From assembly GCF_027594545.1 (NCBI RefSeq), contig NZ_CP115160.1, positions 4,584,501-4,648,500 of the forward strand: a stretch of 64,000 nucleotides of DNA. The letters are read 5' to 3'. Of the stretch, positions 37,217 to 45,704 are shown in pieces. Numbering within the stretch: the stretch's first letter is position 1; every line of letters starts with the position of its first letter. A program made the position numbers and the translations under genes. The notes beneath the pieces were generated by a model that did not search any database, was not told the origin of the DNA, and was given only the letters and a program-made list of their open reading frames with translations. The DNA comes from Algoriphagus sp. TR-M9. Lineage in GTDB: Bacteria; Bacteroidota; Bacteroidia; Cytophagales; Cyclobacteriaceae.

Positions 37217-37350
37217 TGGATATCCGCTTTCTTACCAGTAGCTAGAGAAATTATGGGTTAAGGTTTCTTTCAACGCGCTGTGGGCAGTGGACTGTCGTTG
37301 GTGGACGATTATCTGCTACTATCCAGCCGCATTCTTTAACTACTGGCATT
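37217..37350 (-). repeat. Dispersed intergenic repeat, copy A
   Basis: On the minus strand this about 130-bp segment closely matches the plus-strand segment at 50458-50590, including the blocks GCCAGTAGTTAAAGAATG, CGACAGTCCACTGCCCACAG and CCCATAATTTCTCT, in the same order with short differences. It has no convincing ORF. This could be a small non-autonomous mobile element or a conserved structured RNA or DNA element. Confidence 0.8.
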
Positions 37351-37400
37351 ATTGCGTATAATCATAAATACCGAATAGCAGGTTGTTGATTAACCAAAAA

Positions 37401-37427
37401 AAATGGGTGCCAAGCTGACACCCATTT
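37401..37427 (-). terminator. Terminator of the metalloprotease gene
   Basis: AAATGGGTG / CACCCATTT stem with a 9-nt loop and A run on the plus strand (T run for the minus-strand transcript), just after the stop codon at 37451. Confidence 0.8.
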
Positions 37428-37450
37428 TCAAAATAAATAATCCCCTTTGT

Positions 37451-39976
37451 TTATTTAGGATCTAGTATGGCATTGATCCGCTCTAAAGCATCTTCCAGAT
37501 GAAGCTTTGACATTCTATCGGAAGTCCTGGCAATAGCTGATTTGATGTCTTTTTGAAGGATTTTCAGTTCTCCTCTAGCCATAGGTCTGATGTCAGACTG
37601 GGAGGCATTGATCGGGGTACCGTAATACCTTCTCAATGCAGAAGGGATGTTTGGACCATCATTGGTCATCAAGTATTCTAAACGCTCGATATGGGCTCTT
37701 TGCAGGGCTCTTCTGTGAACATCTATGGTCTTGCCAGAAGGAAGCTCTGACCAGATGCCTTTTCTCAGGTCATCAAATAGCTCGGTGATTTTGTAAGCCT
37801 CGTCACCGTTCAGTGCTTCATTTTCAATCACTCGGCCTAATCTTCCCATGTCCAGCACGGCGTTCAGCGTGTTGGCTTGTACGCTTCTGATTCTTTCCAG
37901 TGCTCCGAAATCCTGCGTTCTGGCAAAAATTTCATCTTGCATCAGCCACTCCGGAGTGGTAAATAATTCTGCATTTAAAAAGGCAATGGCAGATTTCTGG
38001 ATGTCCTTGGCAGTATGGGTATAAACCGGCTCCTCCTGTCCAGATGCTCTATAAACCTCAGCTACACCACCTACATTGGTTTTTACATGCCCCATGTATC
38101 GGTTAAACTGGGTGACTACTTGACCGTACATTTCATCTAGGTCATCATAGTTCTTAAAGGGTTTATCTTCTTCAGCGGTCCACTCCATCAGGTTTGGAAC
38201 AATTCTCTTTAAGTTAGCGATACCATACTCAGAGGCTTTCATGGAGTTGTCGCCCAGGTCTTCACTTTGAGCGGTAGGATCGTAGCTATTTCCTTGACGC
38301 CCATATCTATATACAGGATCATCTTGCTTTTCCATGATCCACTGATCCAAGGTCATTAACTCATCTTCAGGAGTTTCAGCATCTAGGATGGGTCTGTAGC
38401 CCCAAGCCACGGCATACTTATCGTAAGGGCCTATATTTGGCATCAGACTCACACCTTCATCGCCTGGCTGTGCGATGTAATTGAATCGTGCATAATCCAT
38501 AATGGATGGAGCAGTTCCCATTTCTTTAGTGAAAGCAGCATCTCTCAGTTTTTCCACTGGGTAAGCGTGAGAAGAGGCAAAGTTATGCGGTAGTCCAAGT
38601 GTGTGTCCCACCTCGTGAGATGAAACAAATCTGACCAGTCTACCCATTACTTCATCTTTGAACTGTACACTTCTAGCGTCAGGATTGATCGCGGCAGTTT
38701 GGATAAAGAACCAGTTTCTCAGTAGGTTCATCACGTTATGATACCATCCTATATCAGATTCCAGGATTTCTCCTGATCGTGGATCAGACACGTGAGGGCC
38801 ATAGGCATTTTGGATATCAGAAGCGAAATATCTGATTACGGAATAACGGGCATCTTCTGGACTCCAGTCTGGGTCTTCCTCAGGTGTAGGAGCTAGCTTC
38901 GCCACAATGGCATTTTTGAAACCAGCTTCCTCAAAAGCCGCTTGCCAATCTTCCACTCCGGCGATCAGGTAGGGTACCCACTGCTTAGGGGTGGCAGGAT
39001 CGATGTAGTAAACGATCTGTTTTTTCGGCTCTACGAGCTCTCCAGCTTTGAATTTTTCTATATCCTCGTCTTTCACTTCCAGTCTCCATCTGTCCAGGAA
39101 GGATCTTCGTTCTGCCTTCTGAGCGTCAGAGCCATAATCCACTATAGATCTGCTGAACCAGCCTACGCGCTGATCGCTGAGTCTTTGCTTCATTGGTTCC
39201 TTTGGCAGTAAAAGCATGGAAGAGTTCATCTCCAATGTAATAGATCCAGTGGAGCTGTTAGAAGGAGGGTCATTAGCCAGATAAGTCATTACGTATCTAG
39301 CTTCGATATTGATCGGGTAGGTGTGGATATGGTCGATGTACGATCTGTCTGTATCCAGACGGGTGACTTTGTATTGCGTGCGTTGTCTCTTTGGTAAGCC
39401 GATGGCCTGCACGTCCTTCGCAAAAAGGTCGGTCACCTCAATCACGATTCCGGTAGAATCTGTTTGGTTAGATTTGATGTCAAACTTCTGCAGCAAAGGC
39501 TCCAAGTTGGAGTTTTTCACAGCCAGGGCAATTGGCAGAGAGTCTGCTGCGTAGTTGTTTACGGAGGAGATTTTCAGATGGATTTCATCGTTATATTTCT
39601 CCCATTTCATCATCAGTGTGTTGGTGCGTTCTCCACCGTAGCCTATTCCGTCGGCAGTTTTGGCGATGGTGGTGACCATGAGCATGTCCCTGTTCAGCAG
39701 GGAATCAGGGATTTCATAGTAATACTTGTTTTCGATCTGGTGCACCTTGAACAAGCCATCTTTGGACTTGGCTTTGGAAGTGATGACTTCACTGTACGGC
39801 TTAGGACCGGAGTCTTTGCTTCCGTTAGCAGGCTTTGCCGTAGGTGCGGAGGTCTCTTTTTTAGCATTCTTCTTTTTCTTTTTTTGAGCAAAAGAATCTG
39901 TAGAATACATCATAGCGCCCATTACAGCTAAAACTAGGGTAAGTCTCTTCAGTAATTTGGGTAGGGTATTTCTCAT
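37451..39976 (-). CDS. Zinc-dependent metalloprotease (DUF5117/DUF5118 type)
   Basis: 841 residues with signal peptide, then a Lys/Ala-rich low-complexity stretch (about 30-55). The catalytic centre is HEVGHTLGLPH at residues 454-464, a metzincin HExxHxxGxxH zinc site, followed by the Met-turn-like SIMDYARFNY. The overall layout matches Bacteroidetes zinc-dependent metalloproteases with N-terminal DUF5118/DUF5117 regions and a C-terminal DUF4953-like region. Likely periplasmic or surface-exposed. Divergent from the FAD oxidoreductase gene, 110 bp apart. Confidence 0.93.
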   Translation of the reverse strand: MRNTLPKLLKRLTLVLAVMGAMMYSTDSFAQKKKKKNAKKETSAPTAKPANGSKDSGPKPYSEVITSKAKSKDGLFKVHQIENKYYYEIPDSLLNRDMLMVTTIAKTADGIGYGGERTNTLMMKWEKYNDEIHLKISSVNNYAADSLPIALAVKNSNLEPLLQKFDIKSNQTDSTGIVIEVTDLFAKDVQAIGLPKRQRTQYKVTRLDTDRSYIDHIHTYPINIEARYVMTYLANDPPSNSSTGSITLEMNSSMLLLPKEPMKQRLSDQRVGWFSRSIVDYGSDAQKAERRSFLDRWRLEVKDEDIEKFKAGELVEPKKQIVYYIDPATPKQWVPYLIAGVEDWQAAFEEAGFKNAIVAKLAPTPEEDPDWSPEDARYSVIRYFASDIQNAYGPHVSDPRSGEILESDIGWYHNVMNLLRNWFFIQTAAINPDARSVQFKDEVMGRLVRFVSSHEVGHTLGLPHNFASSHAYPVEKLRDAAFTKEMGTAPSIMDYARFNYIAQPGDEGVSLMPNIGPYDKYAVAWGYRPILDAETPEDELMTLDQWIMEKQDDPVYRYGRQGNSYDPTAQSEDLGDNSMKASEYGIANLKRIVPNLMEWTAEEDKPFKNYDDLDEMYGQVVTQFNRYMGHVKTNVGGVAEVYRASGQEEPVYTHTAKDIQKSAIAFLNAELFTTPEWLMQDEIFARTQDFGALERIRSVQANTLNAVLDMGRLGRVIENEALNGDEAYKITELFDDLRKGIWSELPSGKTIDVHRRALQRAHIERLEYLMTNDGPNIPSALRRYYGTPINASQSDIRPMARGELKILQKDIKSAIARTSDRMSKLHLEDALERINAILDPK

Positions 39977-40086
39977 TTGTATGGATTTGGGTAAGAAATA
40001 ATTAAACCATGAATTTCTTGAATGGATTGGAAAGGATTTTCCATTTTTGATGAGCGGTATATTGAACCATTCAAAGGCAAAGGGTC

Positions 40087-41199
40087 ATGCATAAATATGA
40101 AATAATTATAGTTGGTGGTGGACTGGCCGGTTTGGTGTCTGGATTTTTACTGGCAAAAAGTGGCAAAAAAGTTCTCTTGATCGAAAAGAAGACTTACCCT
40201 TTTCATCGGGTATGCGGGGAATATGTGTCAAAGGAAGTGGAAGATTTCCTGAGAAGGGAAGCGCTCCTGCCTACTGCGCTAGATCTGCCTAGAATGACTC
40301 ATTTTCATTTCTCAGATACTTCAGGTAGCATGGCCAAAGTTCCCTTGGATCTAGGTGGATTTGGAATCAGCCGATATGTTTTGGACGATTACCTGTTTCA
40401 GCAGGCTAAAGCAATGGGGGTAAGCCCGAAAACCGGAGCGGCTGCAGAAACCATCACTTTTGACCCTACCGAAAACCATTTTAAAGTTGGGCTTCGCGGT
40501 GGAGAGGAATTCTATGCAGAATTTGTCATAGGGGCATTTGGGAAGAGGTCAAAGCTGGACAAGACGTTGAACCGGCCATTTATAGCAAAGCGCAGCCCGT
40601 ACATAGGGGTGAAATATCATATCAGGACGGAATTTGACACCAGTGCAGTAGCCCTGCATAATTTCGATGGGGGGTATTGTGGGCTCAATGCCATAGAGGA
40701 GGGCAAAGGAAATCTTTGCTATTTGGGAAGTAGGGAAGCATTAAGGCAATTTGGCTCACTTGACAAAATGGAGCGGGAGATCCTGTGGAAAAATCCTCAT
40801 CTCAACAAACTGTTTAATGAAAGTGATTTTCTTTTGGAAAAGCCAGAAGTGATCAACGAGATCAATTTTGAGAAAAAGAAGCCGGTCGAAAACCATATCC
40901 TCATGGCTGGCGATTCAGCAGGATTGATTACTCCTCTCTGTGGCAACGGAATGGCCATGGCTATACACGCCGGGAAGCTCGCCGCCGAGGCGATCCTGCA
41001 AGGCAAAGATAGAGAACAGGTAGAAAACCTGTACGCCAGGGGCTGGAAGGCAAAGTTTGAACGGAGGCTTTGGGTGGGGAGAAATTCTCAGCGCCTTTTT
41101 GGGGGGCATCGTGCCTCTGGTTTTGCCCGGTCTTTGATCTCCAATTTCCCCGGCTTTGCGAAGCTTATCATCAGTCAAACTCACGGGAAGGTCATCTAA
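40087..41199 (+). CDS. FAD-dependent oxidoreductase, geranylgeranyl reductase-like, of the polyketide locus
   Basis: 370 residues. N-terminal FAD dinucleotide fold YEIIIVGGGLAGLVSGFLLA, then HRVCGEYVSKEVEDFL and the second FAD motif ILMAGDSAGLITPLCGNGMAM near residue 280. This is the geranylgeranyl reductase/flavin hydroxylase type (GGR/UbiH-like). In Streptomyces griseus phenolic-lipid clusters (srsA-srsB-srsC) a flavoprotein hydroxylase converts type III PKS resorcinols to quinols; this gene could play that part. It is convergent with the UbiA-like gene and 1 kb upstream of the type III PKS, so the link is by position. Confidence 0.88.
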   Translation: MHKYEIIIVGGGLAGLVSGFLLAKSGKKVLLIEKKTYPFHRVCGEYVSKEVEDFLRREALLPTALDLPRMTHFHFSDTSGSMAKVPLDLGGFGISRYVLDDYLFQQAKAMGVSPKTGAAAETITFDPTENHFKVGLRGGEEFYAEFVIGAFGKRSKLDKTLNRPFIAKRSPYIGVKYHIRTEFDTSAVALHNFDGGYCGLNAIEEGKGNLCYLGSREALRQFGSLDKMEREILWKNPHLNKLFNESDFLLEKPEVINEINFEKKKPVENHILMAGDSAGLITPLCGNGMAMAIHAGKLAAEAILQGKDREQVENLYARGWKAKFERRLWVGRNSQRLFGGHRASGFARSLISNFPGFAKLIISQTHGKVI

Positions 41200-42092
41200 T
41201 ACCCCAAGGCTTGATGGATCTGGGTATTTTCAAAAAAATAATAGATAAAGAAAGCATTCAGCATAATAGCCGAAATCAGATTCATCCCCATCATCCAAGA
41301 ATAATTGGCATATTTCACAGCATCGAGTCTGATGAAATTGAACCAAACCAAAAAGTAAATCATCACAGGTGCTAAGGCCGCCAAAAACATCCAGAGCACA
41401 TCCTCTTGGTTTCTATCCAAAAAAAACCACGCAAATGCCGCACCCGCCAGAATAAAGAGCAGCGAAGCGAAGAGAAATGTCCCGCGAATCCCCAGCACCA
41501 AACTCAAGGTCTGGTCACCGCGGCGGGAATCTTCCCCATGCTGGTAAACCTGCGTAAGAGGATAAGATGCCCAAAGCAAGGAGCTGGTCAATAATCCGGG
41601 TATAATTACATGTTCTTTGAAAAGCACTGTATAGTCTAAACTGCTGACGCCCGCGTAGGCAATTGCAAATGTGAAATACCCTTGAAATAGCCCAGCAATA
41701 AACCAGCTCAGCCAGGGGTATTTTTTGATTCGAAGCCTGGGATGGGAATAAGCCATGCTCACTAGGCCGTACAGCAAAATCATCGCGGCAATGCTCAGGT
41801 TAATAGTCCATCCTATACCTATGGCTATGACCCAAAGGCTCATGGATAGCCATAAAAGATCAGAAGTCACTTTGGGAGGATGCCTTAATCCTCCTATACT
41901 TTCCTCGTCCTTGTCAAAATAGCTGTTATAGCCATTACTGGAAGGGTATAGAAAGAGGTGCAAAGCGACAAAGACCCATATCAGCCTGGATTCATTGAGG
42001 TTAGGGGTGAAAGCCAAGGCAAAGAAAAACACCGGCACTAAGAAAAAAGAGAAAGGAATGCGTAAGTGCTTAAGGCTGGATTTGCTGATCAT
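41196..42092 (-). CDS. UbiA-family prenyltransferase-like membrane protein with altered Asp-rich motifs
   Basis: 298 residues from the ATG at 42092; the ORF could start at 42137, but that adds a poor leader. About eight or nine membrane helices. The two UbiA motifs are recognisable but changed: the first, usually NDxxDxxxD, reads N56-S-Y-F-D60-K-D-E-E64; the second, usually DxxxD, reads Q184-H-G-E-D188 in VYQHGEDSRRGDQT. UbiA enzymes attach prenyl chains to aromatic rings using Mg-diphosphate. The changes may alter metal binding or define a subfamily. Convergent (4-bp overlap) with the FAD gene and divergent from the type III PKS. Confidence 0.82.
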   Translation of the reverse strand: MISKSSLKHLRIPFSFFLVPVFFFALAFTPNLNESRLIWVFVALHLFLYPSSNGYNSYFDKDEESIGGLRHPPKVTSDLLWLSMSLWVIAIGIGWTINLSIAAMILLYGLVSMAYSHPRLRIKKYPWLSWFIAGLFQGYFTFAIAYAGVSSLDYTVLFKEHVIIPGLLTSSLLWASYPLTQVYQHGEDSRRGDQTLSLVLGIRGTFLFASLLFILAGAAFAWFFLDRNQEDVLWMFLAALAPVMIYFLVWFNFIRLDAVKYANYSWMMGMNLISAIMLNAFFIYYFFENTQIHQALGY

Positions 42093-42200
42093 TGCGTAGA
42101 TGGGGATAAGAATTCCCCTAAGTGAGGGGCAATACAAGGTAACTTTAATCTAAGTGATATTTAATCTCTTAACTTAAGGGGAGTAAAATCTTTAGCAAAA

Positions 42201-42212
42201 ACATTGCAATGT
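42201..42212. promoter_or_regulatory. Perfect 12-bp palindrome in the divergent promoter region
   Basis: ACATTGCAATGT is its own reverse complement and lies 42 bp upstream of the type III PKS start, in the gap between the divergent UbiA-like and PKS genes. This is where a dimeric repressor or activator could bind, but no regulator gene is adjacent. Confidence 0.45.
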
Positions 42213-42254
42213 CTTTCGGGTTGGGATATAGAACACTTTTAGAAAAAGCAATTT

Positions 42255-43334
42255 ATGGCAAGTAGTATAGTGAGTATAGGTCTGGCAAACCCGGGAGCGC
42301 CTATCGCACAAGCGAGCATCGCAGATTTTATGAAAAAAGCCCATCAGCTGGATGAGCTGGAATCGCGAAAACTGGGTTTTCTTTACCGCAAATCGGGGAT
42401 TGATACTCGATACAGTGTCTTGGATGATTTTGAAAAATCTGGATCTTCTGAGTTTACTTTTTTTCCGAAAAGTGAAGATTTCGAACCCTTTCCAGGAACC
42501 AAAGCCCGAATGGATGTATTCAGCAAGACTGCTGCTGATTTGTGCGAAACGGCAGCCAGAAGTTGCTTGTCAAAACCTAAAACCCATACCTCGGAGGTTT
42601 CCCATTTGATCTTGGTGTCCTGTACCGGGATGATGGCTCCTGGAGTAGAATTACAGCTGATGGAGCGCCTGGGCTTGCAGGATTCTGTGGAGCGGTACTG
42701 TGTGCATTTCATGGGATGCTATGCCGCTTTTACGGGTTTGAAATTAGCAGATAAAATAGTCTTAGCAGAGCCTGAGGCCAAGGTGCTCTTGGTATCTGTA
42801 GAGCTTTGTACCTTGCACTTTCAAAAGGAATACAGCGAGGATAATGTGCTGGCCAATTCCCTTTTTGGAGATGGTGCAGCTGCGGCTTTGGTGATGAATT
42901 CTGAGCAGGGTATGAAGATGCAGTCTTACCAAAGCAATGTGCTCCGGGAAGGAGAGGCTGATATGGCTTGGGGAATCGGGGATTTTGGCTTTGAGATGCG
43001 TCTGAGTAAGTATATTCCTACTTTGCTGGACAAAGGTATTCAGCAGCTTTTGGAAAAATTTGAGCATAAATATCAATTATCCACCTTGAAACATTTTGCG
43101 ATTCATCCTGGGGGGAAGCAGATTTTGCAAAAGGTCAAAGAAGCTTTCCAGTTGCCGGACTCCGCCAATACACATGCTCTTGAGGTGTTGTCGAAATTTG
43201 GGAATATGTCCTCCAGTACTATTCTTTTTGTTTTGCACAGCATGATGGAAGATCCAGCTATACAGGGAAAAATCCTTGCCATGGGCTTTGGTCCGGGCTT
43301 GACATTGGAAACCTTATTATTGGACAAGCAATGA
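42255..43334 (+). CDS. Type III polyketide synthase (chalcone/stilbene synthase family)
   Basis: 359 residues, usual length for the family. The catalytic triad is complete: Cys155 (HFMGCYAAF), His284 (FAIHPGGKQIL) and Asn317 (SKFGNMSSST), with the GFGPG loop at 344-348. The substrate-pocket sequence around Cys155 (a Tyr-Ala-Ala-Phe follows it) differs from plant chalcone synthases. Bacterial members extend acyl-CoA or ACP starters with malonyl-CoA to make alkylresorcinols, alkylpyrones or naphthols. The stop overlaps the methyltransferase start (ATGA), so the two are coupled. Confidence 0.96.
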   Translation: MASSIVSIGLANPGAPIAQASIADFMKKAHQLDELESRKLGFLYRKSGIDTRYSVLDDFEKSGSSEFTFFPKSEDFEPFPGTKARMDVFSKTAADLCETAARSCLSKPKTHTSEVSHLILVSCTGMMAPGVELQLMERLGLQDSVERYCVHFMGCYAAFTGLKLADKIVLAEPEAKVLLVSVELCTLHFQKEYSEDNVLANSLFGDGAAAALVMNSEQGMKMQSYQSNVLREGEADMAWGIGDFGFEMRLSKYIPTLLDKGIQQLLEKFEHKYQLSTLKHFAIHPGGKQILQKVKEAFQLPDSANTHALEVLSKFGNMSSSTILFVLHSMMEDPAIQGKILAMGFGPGLTLETLLLDKQ

Positions 43335-44059
43335 GTCTATTTGCGCAGCGAAGTGAAGAAAAGGAGCTGATGGATGACCTGGAATGCTCGGGGGCGGAGT
43401 TGTCACACACTTTGGCGGAGTTGAAAACAATAAACCGCTGGCTAGGCGGTAATTACGTCTCTACCAATGGACTGCTAAAGATCTGCAAGCGCTACCCTCA
43501 GGACAGCTATACCCTTGCGGATATAGGCTGTGGAGGGGGAGATATGATCAAAGTAATGCAAAAATGGGCGGATGATCAGAAAAAAGATATTAACTTTATA
43601 GGCATCGATGCCAACAAAAATATCATTGATCTGGCTCGAGAAAGATTAGCTGACCTGCCCAAAGTCACCTGGAGAGTGCAGAATGTTTTTAGTGAAGAAT
43701 TCTCCGAAGAAAAAGTAGATATATCTACTTGCACGCTCTTTACACATCATTTTACCGATAGCGAGTTAGTCGGACTTTTGAAATCTCTCAAGGCCAAATC
43801 CAGACTTGGGATTGTAATTAATGACCTTCATAGGCATTGGTTTGCTTTTTACAGCATCAAATTTCTGACCTGGTTATTCAGTAAATCTGAGATGGTCAAA
43901 CATGATGCGTCCTTATCTGTGTTAAGGAGTTTTTCTAAATCAGACTGGGAAAAAACGCTTAGATCTGCAGAAATTGATAATTTTGAAATAAGCTGGCACT
44001 GGGCTTTTCGCTGGCAAGTGAACATATATTTTAGTAAACCATCAATTAAAATCAATTAA
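43331..44059 (+). CDS. SAM-dependent methyltransferase of the polyketide locus
   Basis: 242 residues. Class I SAM motif LADIGCGGGDMIKVMQKWA near residue 57, then NFIGIDANKNIIDLARERL and DISTCTLFTHHF. A C-terminal helix-rich region (about 170-210) may cover a lipophilic substrate. Translational coupling to the type III PKS (ATGA overlap) makes it a tailoring enzyme for the polyketide, comparable by position with SrsB or BpsB, which O-methylate alkylresorcinols or alkylpyrones. The reaction is inferred. Confidence 0.88.
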   Translation: MSLFAQRSEEKELMDDLECSGAELSHTLAELKTINRWLGGNYVSTNGLLKICKRYPQDSYTLADIGCGGGDMIKVMQKWADDQKKDINFIGIDANKNIIDLARERLADLPKVTWRVQNVFSEEFSEEKVDISTCTLFTHHFTDSELVGLLKSLKAKSRLGIVINDLHRHWFAFYSIKFLTWLFSKSEMVKHDASLSVLRSFSKSDWEKTLRSAEIDNFEISWHWAFRWQVNIYFSKPSIKIN

Positions 44060-44061
44060 AA

Positions 44062-44916
44062 ATGGAAGATTACGGAATTTCTCAAGAAACCATGGACGCA
44101 CTCTATGCTGACGGAATTAGTCTGGCAGCAGAGGTGGCATTTAGAATTATAGGGGCATTACTCTTTTACTTCATAGGCAGAGCTATTGTCAAAAAGGTAC
44201 TGAAAACCATCGCGAGAGCTTTGGAAAAAAGAGATGACACGCCTTCATTGAATGAATTTCTTAATAGTTTCTCTAAGATCCTGCTATACTTTATCCTATT
44301 CGTAGGAGTGCTGATGATTCTGGGAGTTCCGGGCAGTTCGTTCTTAGCTGTATTTGGAGCTGCTGGTTTAGCTATAGGTTTGGCGCTTCAGGGCTCACTG
44401 TCCAATTTTGCCGGAGGACTTTTGATTCTTGCCTTCAAACCTTTCAAAGTAGGACATGTGATCGTGGCCCAAGGTCATACCGGTACTGTGGCCAGAGTAC
44501 AGGTGCTTTATACTCACTTGATGACATTTGACAATCAGGAAGTGATCATTCCGAACGGAAATTTGGCCAATTCTGATATCATCAATATGAGTACGCAGGA
44601 AACCCGAAGAGCCGAACTGAAAGTAGGCGTAGCTTACGGCACTAATATCAAGCAGGCCAAGGAAATCATCTTGAACATTTTCGAAAATGACCCTAGAGCC
44701 CTGAAAGATCCTGCTCCATTTGTGGCACTGAGCAATTTTGGCGATAGCTCACTGGATATAGTGGTGCGTGTATGGGCCAAGTCTGCCGATATGTGGCCGA
44801 TGTATTTCGATGGAATGGAAGCGATCAACACGGAGTTTGAGAAGCATGGCATCGAGATTCCATTCCCTCAGCGAGTGGTACATCAGATTCAAGAAAAAGC
44901 AGATGGAGAGGGATAA
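44062..44916 (+). CDS. MscS-family mechanosensitive channel
   Basis: 284 residues. Three N-terminal membrane helices, with the pore helix pattern SFLAVFGAAGLAIGLALQGSLSNFAGGLLILAF, the MscS signature, and the cytosolic beta domain (FKVGHVIVAQGHTGTV, TFDNQEVIIPNGNLANSDIIN). It starts 2 bp after the methyltransferase stop codon, so it is very likely in the type III PKS operon, an unusual place for an osmotic safety valve. Confidence 0.93.
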   Translation: MEDYGISQETMDALYADGISLAAEVAFRIIGALLFYFIGRAIVKKVLKTIARALEKRDDTPSLNEFLNSFSKILLYFILFVGVLMILGVPGSSFLAVFGAAGLAIGLALQGSLSNFAGGLLILAFKPFKVGHVIVAQGHTGTVARVQVLYTHLMTFDNQEVIIPNGNLANSDIINMSTQETRRAELKVGVAYGTNIKQAKEIILNIFENDPRALKDPAPFVALSNFGDSSLDIVVRVWAKSADMWPMYFDGMEAINTEFEKHGIEIPFPQRVVHQIQEKADGEG

Positions 44917-44940
44917 TCCTTAACAATTGTCAACAAAATG

Positions 44941-44975
44941 GAAAAGGTGGCCAGTCGGTCACCTTTTCGTTTTTT
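44941..44975. terminator. Terminator at the end of the polyketide operon
   Basis: GAAAAGGTG / CACCTTTTC stem with a 10-nt loop and T run. It also abuts the 3' end of the convergent nitroreductase. Confidence 0.8.
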
Positions 44976-45651
44976 AAAAACGGATAAGAATATCTTCTAG
45001 GGGTTTCCGTTGTATATCCGGTACGTATGTTTCTGCTTTGGCATAGCCTACCGGAATTAGCAGGTAGGGCTTTTCATGGGCAGGTCTTTTTAAAAGCTTA
45101 CTTAGAAAATTCATGGGACTTGGCGTATGGGTCACAGCGACCAGCCCCGCCTTATGTATAGCTGATAGGAGCATTCCGCAGGCAATTCCCACCGACTCAT
45201 TGACATAATAATGTTGGATTTTTTCGCCGTTTTTCATTCCATAGGACTGTTTGAAAACTACGATGAGAAAGGGAGCTTCCTCCAAAAAAGGCTTTTCCCA
45301 GGTAGTTCCTAATGGTTTCAAGTCTTCTTTCCAAGTAGCAGACATGCGGCTGGCATAGCTGGTTTTTTCTTCCTCTTCCGCAGCTTTTCTGATTTTGGTC
45401 TTCAGTTCGGAATCCGAGATCAAGCAGAAGGTCCAAGGCTGCTTATGAGCTCCTGATGGAGCAGTATTAGCTGTTTTGATGATGTTTTCCAGAACTTCTA
45501 CTGGGATGGGTGTGGAGTCAAATTCACGTACTGTACGTCTTTGCTCCATTTCTTGGTAGAAAGCCTCACTTCTGGAAACCATTTCATTTCCAGTGAGCTT
45601 GGGCCTATGGTATTTGACGTGAGGGAATCCTTCTATTCTTTTCTTTTCCAT
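44974..45651 (-). CDS. Nitroreductase-family flavoprotein
   Basis: 225 residues from the ATG at 45651 (MEKKRIEGFPHVKYHRPKL), which follows directly after the terminator of the upstream lipoprotein gene. FMN-binding signatures include QRRTVREFDSTPIPVEVLENII, APSGAHKQPWTFCLIS and the later GIACGMLLSAIHKAGL and PHEKPYLLIPVGY-type end. This branch (iodotyrosine deiodinase-like/BluB-like) reduces diverse substrates with NAD(P)H; specific role unknown. Confidence 0.9.
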   Translation of the reverse strand: MEKKRIEGFPHVKYHRPKLTGNEMVSRSEAFYQEMEQRRTVREFDSTPIPVEVLENIIKTANTAPSGAHKQPWTFCLISDSELKTKIRKAAEEEEKTSYASRMSATWKEDLKPLGTTWEKPFLEEAPFLIVVFKQSYGMKNGEKIQHYYVNESVGIACGMLLSAIHKAGLVAVTHTPSPMNFLSKLLKRPAHEKPYLLIPVGYAKAETYVPDIQRKPLEDILIRF

Positions 45652-45654
45652 AAA

Positions 45655-45685
45655 AAAACGACTATCTGCGAAAGATAGCCGTTTT
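45655..45685 (-). terminator. Terminator of the lipoprotein gene, next to the nitroreductase start
   Basis: AAAACGGCTATC / GATAGTCGTTTT when read on the minus strand (one G-U pair), with a 7-nt loop and a T run, ending just ahead of the nitroreductase ATG. Confidence 0.75.
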
Positions 45686-45704
45686 GAATGATTCAAATCA
45701 AGGA

